From the NCBI GenBank assembly GCA_002402085.1, contig NVVB01000021.1, positions 37,985-44,756 on the forward strand: a DNA stretch of 6,772 nt. The letters run 5' to 3'. The first letter of the stretch is position 1, and every line of letters begins with the position of its first letter. The position numbers and the translations under genes are program-made. Below, piece by piece: positions 1 to 5,088 of this stretch. The DNA is from Gammaproteobacteria bacterium. Lineage in GTDB: Bacteria; Pseudomonadota; Gammaproteobacteria; Pseudomonadales; UBA3067. Under the pieces are notes generated by a model. The model saw only the letters and a program-made list of their open reading frames with translations. It did no database searches and was not told the DNA's origin.

Positions 1-512
1 AGGTCTTTAATGTGGATTACGCCTCCTTGGATCTGTAGTCGGCAGTGTTTTCTCGAAATGTGTGTTGAGTCGATGATGATGTCACACTTCTTGTCTCGGC
101 CAATAATTATGATCCCCTCAAGCGGCTGGGGTTTGTTAAAGTGAATGTCGCCGACTGACTGCAGTGACCATAGGTTGGCGGTGCTTTTTAGTTCTTTAGT
201 TTTGGATTCTTTTTCCTCGTTGGTACTACTAGGCTCAGTGATTTCGATGTCCACGTCTGACATCCTGATCTTGTCATGGGCATGCAGTTCGATTTTTTTG
301 GTGATTCGCTCATTGTTTAGAAACGTTCCTTTTTCGCTGCCGGTATCTTTGATGAATACGTGGCCGCTCTCAACGGTTAATAGTGCGTGAAAGCCGCTGA
401 TCCCGTCTTGGTCTAGTATGATGTCGTTGGAATCTGACCGACCAATTTTTAGATTGGAAGAGACTAGCCAAATAGGGTCTTTTTGATGGTTAGAAAACTC
501 AAGTCTTAACAT
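1..512 (-). CDS. Tandem FHA-domain protein, 3' end beyond the window
   Basis: This reverse-strand reading frame starts at ATG (510-512) and stays open to the window edge, giving 170 complete codons of a longer protein. The first FHA domain covers about residues 5-92. It has the family's phosphopeptide-binding pattern: G24-R25, then S39 and H42 (SxxH), then a DTGSEKGTFLNN stretch (56-67) with the conserved Asn. A polar, Lys/Glu-rich linker (about 94-112) leads to a second FHA domain that has I137-G138-R139 and the canonical I152-S153-R154-K155-H156 before the sequence runs out. FHA domains bind phosphothreonine peptides, so the protein is probably a cytoplasmic signalling adaptor; no signal peptide is visible. 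The ribosome site is weak (AGAAG upstream). The frame stays open back to about 629 but contains no upstream ATG. It lies 166 bases downstream of greB on the same strand and may be transcribed separately. What follows the second FHA domain is unknown. Confidence 0.9.
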   Translation of the reverse strand, partial: MLRLEFSNHQKDPIWLVSSNLKIGRSDSNDIILDQDGISGFHALLTVESGHVFIKDTGSEKGTFLNNERITKKIELHAHDKIRMSDVDIEITEPSSTNEEKESKTKELKSTANLWSLQSVGDIHFNKPQPLEGIIIIGRDKKCDIIIDSTHISRKHCRLQIQGGVIHIKD

Positions 513-678
513 AATTGGCTTCTGGACAATTGGGGCGTATCGGCTGTCTTGATGTAAAAAGTAGGGGGTTTCAATTATGTTTAGGATAAAATTGCCAAGA
601 CGACAACTTGTAGGCCAGGTTTGTGGCGACTAGTTTGATGGCAGGGAGGTGTTCCGGCGCAGAAAAAAACAGGCCTCG

Positions 679-1164
679 CTACTCGACTTCACCTTTTTCA
701 TAGACAATGGAATTTATATTCCAGGCTACGGTGCCAGCCTCTGTTTTCACTGATACCTCATCATCGACTTGGTTTTTGAGTAAAGCCCTTGCCATAGGGG
801 AATCGATTGAAATGTAATCTTTGCGATTAAATATTTCGTCATACCCAACAATACGGAATTTCAGAATCTTACCTGATTCATTTTCGACCTCCACCCAAGC
901 GCCAAAAAATATTTTGCCTTCTTGTTCTGGCCTATATTCCACGACTGTCAGGCTTTCTAAACATTTCCGCAAATAGCGAATCCGCCAATCGATTTCTCGA
1001 AGCCGTTTTTTATTATATTGGTAATCCGCGTTTTCGCTTCGATCTCCCAGGCTGGCTGCCCAGGTTACTTTTTTGGTGACGTCTGGCCGCTCAGTCAGCC
1101 ATAGTTGATCGAGCTCTTTTTGCAAGTTGATAAGGCCTTGCTTGGTAATTAATGCGGTCTTCAA
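679..1164 (-). CDS. greB: Transcript cleavage / elongation factor GreB
   Basis: This protein of 161 residues has the usual length for GreB (158 in E. coli). GreB binds in the secondary channel of RNA polymerase and stimulates cleavage of backtracked RNA, rescuing arrested complexes. The N-terminal coiled coil (about 1-75) carries the tip motif LGDRSENADYQYNKKR at residues 39-54, including the acidic pair D41 and E44 that coordinates the catalytic magnesium. The stretch from V29 to about E69 is, from memory, almost identical to E. coli GreB. The C-terminal FKBP-like domain (about 80-158) contains FFGAWVEVEN (86-95), FRIVGYDEIF and KDYISIDSPMARALL, all typical of GreB rather than GreA. The start codon is TTG (1162-1164), preceded five bases upstream by GGAGG; the resulting N-terminus, MKT, matches E. 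coli. The stop is TAG at 679-681. It appears to be a single-gene unit, read divergently from the coiled-coil gene that starts at 1489. Confidence 0.97.
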   Translation of the reverse strand: MKTALITKQGLINLQKELDQLWLTERPDVTKKVTWAASLGDRSENADYQYNKKRLREIDWRIRYLRKCLESLTVVEYRPEQEGKIFFGAWVEVENESGKILKFRIVGYDEIFNRKDYISIDSPMARALLKNQVDDEVSVKTEAGTVAWNINSIVYEKGEVE

Positions 1165-1169
1165 TTAAG

Positions 1170-1174
1170 CCTCC
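1170..1174 (-). promoter_or_regulatory. Shine-Dalgarno site of greB (fixes the TTG start)
   Basis: On the reverse strand this reads GGAGG, a near-perfect anti-16S complement, with five bases between it and the TTG at 1164-1162. It explains how a rare TTG start can be used, and it supports this start over the ATG-initiated frames elsewhere in the region. Confidence 0.8.
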
Positions 1175-1246
1175 AAAAGCTGAGCTGAGTCGATTACTAA
1201 TAAAGCAGGCAAGTTTATCTCAGTTATTTTCGGATGTACCTATTTA

Positions 1247-1263
1247 CCCGAATTTTGTTCGGG
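1247..1263. repeat. Inverted repeat CCCGAA-N5-TTCGGG
   Basis: This is a perfect 6-base-pair dyad with a 5-base loop, 83 bases upstream of the greB start codon in the divergent spacer. No T-run follows it on either strand, so it is not an intrinsic terminator. It could be an operator half-site pair or a leader hairpin of greB, but a 6-bp dyad can also arise by chance in a window of this size. Confidence 0.4.
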
Positions 1264-1488
1264 GTGATTGTCCAGCGATACGGGGCTCCTTCAATATCAT
1301 TTCAAGCCAAAAGTGGGCCATTGCTGCTGTTATTAACGTTGCGGTCTTTAAGTGATCGATGACGCGTAAACGTTGTCTATTCTTTATACCCAATTGACAA
1401 TCTAGAGCTATGATTATTGAGGGCTTGGACAAAGGGTGTAAGGTGTCTGGGTAAATCATGACACATATTCGGGTTGTGGAGAGCGTCA

Positions 1489-2145
1489 ATGGGGATTTTT
1501 TCCCGAGACAAGGCTGACAACGATACATCTTCTGAGCAGCCTCATGAAGAGGAGGGGAGCCCATTGGATGAACCCGTCCTGCTTGACGATGCTGTGGATC
1601 TGAAAGGCAATATTGATTTTGGAAATCAAGCCAATTCAAAAATGAGTCAGCGGGCGCGTCCGCCTACATTCTCTTATGGTATTGAGCACGCAATTCAGTT
1701 GATGCGTGAGCTTCCAGAAGGGGAGTTAGAAATTGTAGTGACCGTGGTTAAGAAAACGCTAGAGTCCATGAGCGTCACGGTAACCGATATTATTCAGGAT
1801 GCCGAGTTTAAAGAACAAGAAATCCAGCAAAAATCTGACCAGCTGATTCAAGAGATTGAGGACTTAGAGTCTGAAATTAGTGATCGCAAAATGCAAATAG
1901 ATGCACTGAATGCGGATGCAAAGGAAACTGCGCTGGTTAAAAATCATCTAAAGCTGGCAGAGCAAATCAATAAAGATGAACCGTCAGCTAGCCCTCCTCA
2001 ACTCGACCTTCAGGAAGACTCTGTCGCAGCTTCCGAGGAGGATTTAAATGCTGAGGCGTTAGATCATCAATCCATTCCCTTGAATCAACTAGCCGCTACA
2101 GATTCTGCGTCTAAAGACCCTCACACCGGTTCGTCTCAGCATTAA
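1489..2145 (+). CDS. Acidic coiled-coil protein of unknown function
   Basis: The product has 218 residues. I cannot assign a function. Three parts are visible. Residues 1-58 are acidic and probably disordered (DNDTSSEQPHEEEG and similar). Residues about 61-105 form a compact, likely helical module (FSYGIEHAIQLMRELPEGE, then EIVVTVVKKTLESMSVTVTDIIQDAE). Residues about 106-160 have strong heptad character, rich in Gln, Glu, Asp, Lys, Ile and Leu, and are predicted as a coiled coil. Residues 161-218 form another low-complexity, Ser/Asp/Glu-rich tail. There is no signal peptide or membrane segment, so it is probably cytoplasmic and oligomeric. The ATG at 1489 is preferred because GGAGAG (1478-1483) lies five bases upstream; an in-frame TTG at 1474 would add five residues and lacks such a site. 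The core looks constrained while both ends look like linkers, as in an adaptor or scaffold; that role is inference only. Confidence 0.85.
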   Translation: MGIFSRDKADNDTSSEQPHEEEGSPLDEPVLLDDAVDLKGNIDFGNQANSKMSQRARPPTFSYGIEHAIQLMRELPEGELEIVVTVVKKTLESMSVTVTDIIQDAEFKEQEIQQKSDQLIQEIEDLESEISDRKMQIDALNADAKETALVKNHLKLAEQINKDEPSASPPQLDLQEDSVAASEEDLNAEALDHQSIPLNQLAATDSASKDPHTGSSQH

Positions 2146-2403
2146 TCTCAGCCATTGTTTTGGTTCTGTTAATTCCTCGTCTTATAACCCCTTCTAGCGC
2201 AAACTTGCTTGACGCTGTTTATCTCGACCTTGAGTTTTTGGGGTGTTTAAATTCTGTGCTGGGCATGACATTGAGCCAATATTTTGCAATTGCTTCTGGT
2301 CTTGTTGCGCGCCCAGTTTTATATTACTAACGGCTTTTAATGCAGCGCGGTATGATAACGTTTGCGCTATTTCGCTAACTGAAAAAGAAAAAGAGGGGTT
2401 GTG
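2146..2403 (+). other. Intergenic spacer before the acyl-CoA-dehydrogenase-like gene
   Basis: This non-coding spacer of about 258 bases has no clear terminator for the upstream gene. TATGAT (2351-2356) and TATATT (2320-2325) resemble -10 elements, but neither has a good -35 at 16-18 bases. A strong ribosome site (GAGGGG, 2393-2398) closes the spacer. Promoter placement is therefore undecided. Confidence 0.35.
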
Positions 2404-3375
2404 ATGAGTCAGGGGGATCAAGGTAATCGTGGCACTGAAAAGCACTTTTGGGATGGCTTTTTTGAGTTGTTGTACGACAAAAGTGACTTGAGAGTTGAGG
2501 AGCAGGCATCGGTTCATGATTGGTTAAGGGACGCGGAACCTAGAATGCAGGAATTGAACGAGCCTGTTTTTCAGGCAGTCGTCGGTGGGTATCACGCTGA
2601 TCGTGTCGCTTACGGGTTTTTGGCTGGGTATCAGTCTGCGTTAAGGCACAGTTTCGATGATTTACCCTCCAGCGGATTGGTCGCATTTTGTGTTAGCGAA
2701 AAAGGCGGTGCAAAGCCTACCGCGTTTAAAACGCATGGCGTTCCTCAGCAAGGAGCAGTCGTTATTAATGGTAAAAAAACCTTTGTAACCTGTGGGGATC
2801 AAGCCGACCTGTTGTTAGTGGCTTATAAAGCGTCAGAGCAAGCATCCGGGCGACCATTAATCAATATTGCTAAGGTGAAGGCAAATGCGCCAGGAGTGGC
2901 GATTGAAAATATGCCTGAGATGCCATTTATTCCCGAAGTGAGACGTGGTTCGGTTTTGTTTAACGATGTACTCGTGGGTGACAGTAACCTTTATCGTGGC
3001 GATTGTTATTTAAATTATGCCAAGCCTTTTTCGGCATCAGAAGGATATTTTATAATCGCTGCGGTTATTGCGTATCTACTTCGGGTTGCTAAGGACTACG
3101 ATTGGCCTTTAAACCATGTTGATGAGCTGATTAGTTTGCTGCAGTTCACTGTCATGCTAACAAAGCGTGAACCACTCGACCCGCAAACTATTATTGCCGG
3201 AAATGGATTACGTCAGTCGCTCGAGAATTTTAATAAAAAGACTCGGGATTTATGGCAATTGGTGGGTGAGCGTGATCAGTCACGTTGGTTGCGTGACGGC
3301 GCCATTTTATTTGCCAGTGATAGGTCGCAGCAAATTAGGCTCAATAAGGCTAGGGCTTATTATGAACAAGAATAA
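2404..3375 (+). CDS. Short acyl-CoA-dehydrogenase-like flavoprotein, substrate unknown
   Basis: The product has 323 residues, against about 380-400 for typical acyl-CoA dehydrogenases, and looks like a trimmed member of that fold. Residues 1-88 correspond to a shortened N-terminal helical domain. The central beta domain is the clearest part: AFCVSEKGGAKPT (94-106) matches the family's flavin-contacting xTExxxGSD region, INGKKTFVTCGDQAD (121-135) matches the NGxKxxITxGxxAD strand pair, and VLFNDVLV (184-191) matches the FxxVxVP strand. The C-terminal half (about 205-323) is helical but lacks the YEGT-type catalytic glutamate motif I would expect, and ends soon after an Arg-rich helix. It may bind FAD and an acyl-thioester, but dehydrogenase activity should not be assumed. 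The ATG at 2404 is preferred over GTG at 2401 because GAGGGG (2393-2398) then sits five bases away. No neighbouring gene suggests a fatty-acid pathway. Confidence 0.8.
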   Translation: MSQGDQGNRGTEKHFWDGFFELLYDKSDLRVEEQASVHDWLRDAEPRMQELNEPVFQAVVGGYHADRVAYGFLAGYQSALRHSFDDLPSSGLVAFCVSEKGGAKPTAFKTHGVPQQGAVVINGKKTFVTCGDQADLLLVAYKASEQASGRPLINIAKVKANAPGVAIENMPEMPFIPEVRRGSVLFNDVLVGDSNLYRGDCYLNYAKPFSASEGYFIIAAVIAYLLRVAKDYDWPLNHVDELISLLQFTVMLTKREPLDPQTIIAGNGLRQSLENFNKKTRDLWQLVGERDQSRWLRDGAILFASDRSQQIRLNKARAYYEQE

Positions 3376-3424
3376 GCGTGGTTAACTGTGTTGGTGCAGG
3401 ATTGTTTACGGGCTTTGAATGTTA

Positions 3425-3443
3425 GTTAAGCTACGTGCTTAAC
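3425..3443. repeat. Perfect inverted repeat GTTAAGC-N5-GCTTAAC
   Basis: A perfect 7-base-pair dyad with a 5-base loop (TACGT) lies 50 bases after the stop of the acyl-CoA-dehydrogenase-like gene. AAAA rather than T-residues follows on the plus strand and there is no T-run on the minus strand, so an ordinary intrinsic terminator is unlikely. It could be a 3'-end hairpin or a regulator-binding site for the downstream gene. Confidence 0.5.
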
Positions 3444-3532
3444 AAAACCTACTTAAAGACTTATTTAGTTCTAACAAATTGAGAACTGGATTATATGTTT
3501 GAACTTTTTTATTCAATAGACTGAACCTTATC

Positions 3533-3568
3533 TTGAATGCCTGGGCTAACGGATATAATTTCTATAAT
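3533..3568 (+). promoter_or_regulatory. Candidate promoter with two TATAAT boxes, upstream of the HD/PDE-like gene
   Basis: Two perfect -10 hexamers lie nine bases apart, at 3554-3559 and 3563-3568. The first has TTGAAT (3533-3538) upstream with a short 15-base spacer; the second has no recognisable -35. The flanks are AT-rich. Transcription from here would give a leader of about 60 bases before the gene at 3633. Hexamer identity supports the call; the poor -35 lowers confidence. Confidence 0.45.
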
Positions 3569-3632
3569 AGTGGTTTCGTTTGTTGTAGGTGAACCTTTTA
3601 AGCTGAGACTAATTTAGTGAAGAATGGTAATT

Positions 3633-4619
3633 ATGGGCGCTAGTCATTCACATGTTCTTGGGGAAACCCTGAGTGATCCTATTGAGAAGGGCTATCGCCG
3701 TTCAAGATTCGATGTCTCAAATCGCGTTGATGTGACTCGAGTAAGTTGCGTGAGTAAAGAGGTGTGCGATCTCTTTAGTCGGTGCTATCCGAAATATTCC
3801 TGTTTGCGCATAGAGCAGGCGTTTGACGATTTCCAGGCAATCTACCAGGGTGACAATCCGTACTACCATGCGTGCGAGACCGAATATCACAATATCCAGC
3901 ATGTATTGGACGTGACGCTTGCGACCATGCGATTGATTGATGGCTACGAAAAGACGCATTGGGGTGAGGCTCGACTAGGGCCGTTACGGACCATTGTAGG
4001 CTTGATTACGGCCTTGTTTCACGACGTGGGATACATTCGTGAGATTGATGATAAACTCCATCAGAACGGCGCTGAGTACACCAAAGTGCATGTGACACGC
4101 AGTGGCTGGTTCCTGAAGAGTTATCTGATTTGTGTTGGTATGCCTCAAGAGGCTGAAATTATTCAGCAGTTAGTGCAATTTACGGGGTATGAGCGGCCCG
4201 TTGAATGTATACGAATGACTGATCCGTTGTATCAGCAGTTGGGCTTTATTGTTGGTTCAGCCGACGTTATTGCGCAAATGGCGGATCGAGCCTACTTAGA
4301 AAAATGTCGCGATTACTTATACCCCGAGTTTGAAAAAGGCGGGCTTACCACGGTGCTTGATCAGAACGGTGAGGAGCAAGTCATTTTTCATTCTGAAACT
4401 GAATTATTGGAGAAAACACCGGAGTTCATACAGCGAACCGTGGAGACGCGATTAAAAGGTTCGTTTCGTTCAGCGTTTCGGTATGCAGAATCCCATTTCG
4501 AAGGGCCGAATCTATACATGGTGGCTTTAGAAAAAAACTCTTCCTACCTTGAAACGCTAATTGCAGATCAGGTGCCGTTGTTGCTGCGCCGAAAGGAGCA
4601 TATAAAGACCTGCCTGTAA
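3633..4619 (+). CDS. HD-fold protein with a class I cyclic-nucleotide phosphodiesterase-like active site
   Basis: The product has 328 residues from the ATG at 3633. This start is chosen because GAAGA (3619-3623) lies nine bases upstream; an in-frame ATG at 3624 abuts that site and would add three residues. The active-site pattern is clear: Y85-H86-N87-I-Q-H90, then ALFHDVGY with H130-D131, then GSAD with D211. In class I phosphodiesterases, YHNxxH supplies the general acid His and the first metal-binding His, HD supplies the second His and the bridging Asp, and a later Asp completes the metal site; all have a counterpart here. Class I enzymes hydrolyse cAMP or cGMP, so a metal-dependent phosphohydrolase role is likely. 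The substrate is inferred, because generic HD enzymes also act on other nucleotides. There is no signal peptide or membrane segment, and no GAF or PAS sensor domain. About 75 residues precede the catalytic core and have no motif I recognise. Confidence 0.85.
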   Translation: MGASHSHVLGETLSDPIEKGYRRSRFDVSNRVDVTRVSCVSKEVCDLFSRCYPKYSCLRIEQAFDDFQAIYQGDNPYYHACETEYHNIQHVLDVTLATMRLIDGYEKTHWGEARLGPLRTIVGLITALFHDVGYIREIDDKLHQNGAEYTKVHVTRSGWFLKSYLICVGMPQEAEIIQQLVQFTGYERPVECIRMTDPLYQQLGFIVGSADVIAQMADRAYLEKCRDYLYPEFEKGGLTTVLDQNGEEQVIFHSETELLEKTPEFIQRTVETRLKGSFRSAFRYAESHFEGPNLYMVALEKNSSYLETLIADQVPLLLRRKEHIKTCL

Positions 4620-4636
4620 TCTGCTCATGTATCTAG

Positions 4637-4667
4637 TTGACTACTTAGACTCCTAAGTGCGTATAAT
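4637..4667 (+). promoter_or_regulatory. Promoter-like element with 19-base spacer and internal dyad (MerR-type geometry)
   Basis: TTGACT (4637-4642, five of six matches to the -35 consensus) and a perfect TATAAT (4662-4667) are separated by 19 bases. The spacer holds a perfect dyad, ACTTAG-N4-CTAAGT (4643-4658), that begins directly after the -35. An overlong spacer occupied by a palindromic operator is the hallmark of promoters activated by MerR-family regulators. No MerR-family gene lies in this window, so the regulator is unknown. The element starts 18 bases after the stop codon of the HD/PDE-like gene. Confidence 0.45.
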
Positions 4668-4980
4668 TCAACGGTATAATCGGTTATTCCTAATTCATAT
4701 TTGTTTCGTTTGGCTCCGCGCTCTACGGTCCTTTGTTTTTGCGTCAGCGTGTCGCCATTTGCCAGGGTTGGGTTTTATTGCGATCCGACTTAATTTCTCT
4801 GTCTTAAAGCCCCCCGAAGTAGCCCCCTCGACCCGCTAAGTCCTGAGTAAAATTGCCATTATTCTGCAAGTTACGTCAAGCTCATTTTTTTAAAATAGCT
4901 GTGCGTTACGGTATTTTCTTTGATTCGCAACTTCAGGTCTCAAACTCCTAGTGTATTGGCGCGTACTTACAAACTTTGTC

Positions 4981-5009
4981 TTGACGAAGCATATTCCGCA
5001 GAACATTAT
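4981..5009 (+). promoter_or_regulatory. Candidate sigma-70 promoter of the MORN gene
   Basis: TTGACG (4981-4986, five of six consensus matches) and CATTAT (5004-5009, four of six) are separated by an optimal 17 bases. Transcription would start near 5016, giving a leader of about 73 bases that includes the hairpin at 5023-5041. It is the best-spaced promoter match I found in the window. Confidence 0.5.
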
Positions 5010-5022
5010 TAGCGAAAATTAA

Positions 5023-5041
5023 AGCTAAAGGTTTTTTAGCT
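5023..5041 (+). repeat. Leader hairpin AGCTAAA-N5-TTTAGCT
   Basis: A perfect 7-base-pair inverted repeat with loop GGTTT lies just after the predicted start of transcription of the MORN gene and 47 bases before its ATG. The stem is AT-rich. A T-run forms part of the loop and stem rather than following it, so termination is doubtful; an RNA-stability or operator role is possible. Confidence 0.4.
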
Positions 5042-5088
5042 CATTCAGTTATAAAAGTATTCGCAATACGGTGTAATGCTGGCATCCA

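Larger units (their letters stand above)
1165..1488. other. Divergent intergenic region between greB and the coiled-coil gene
   Basis: These 324 bases separate two divergent genes and must hold both promoters, but I cannot place either with confidence. A perfect TTGACA lies at 1394-1399 on the plus strand. The best TATAAT-like hexamers after it are badly spaced (TATGAT at 1409, 9-base spacer; TATTGA at 1415, 15-base spacer). The reading frames crossing the region on either strand show no ribosome site or recognisable protein. A GC-rich dyad at 1247-1263 is listed separately. Confidence 0.5.
4620..5088 (+). other. Long regulatory intergenic region upstream of the MORN gene
   Basis: These 469 bases contain no credible gene. 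A 60-codon GTG frame at 4657-4839 has no ribosome site and overlaps promoter-like sequence. The region starts with a MerR-like promoter element (4637-4667) and a second TATAAT (4675-4680). It then has a C-rich patch with two copies of AGCCCCC (near 4808 and 4821) and a T7 run near 4885. It ends with another promoter candidate (4981-5009) and a leader hairpin (5023-5041). If the first promoter is real, it would give either a leader of about 400 bases for the MORN gene or a separate small RNA. Confidence 0.5.

Noticed and set aside
661..681. Possible intrinsic terminator of greB
   Set aside because: A run of seven T follows the stop on the minus strand, but the preceding AGGCCT is a palindrome with no loop and no longer stem is visible.
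1152..1355. Plus-strand 67-codon frame overlapping the greB start
   Set aside because: It starts inside greB on the opposite strand, has no ribosome site and its product is not recognisable.
1394..1420. Promoter from the perfect TTGACA at 1394-1399
   Set aside because: The nearest -10-like hexamers are at spacings of 9 and 15 bases, and the latter matches poorly.
1244..1639. Minus-strand 131-codon frame across the divergent spacer
   Set aside because: It overlaps the N-terminus of the coiled-coil gene antisense. Neither its first ATG nor the internal one near 1459 has a ribosome site, and the product shows no known motif.
4806..4835. C-rich tracts as an i-motif or reverse-strand G-quadruplex
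   Set aside because: Only three tracts of three or more C are present, and they are unevenly spaced; a fourth is missing.
4657..4839. Possible 60-residue hydrophobic peptide starting at GTG
   Set aside because: There is no Shine-Dalgarno sequence, the start codon lies inside a promoter-like element, and the composition is that of translated AT-rich spacer.
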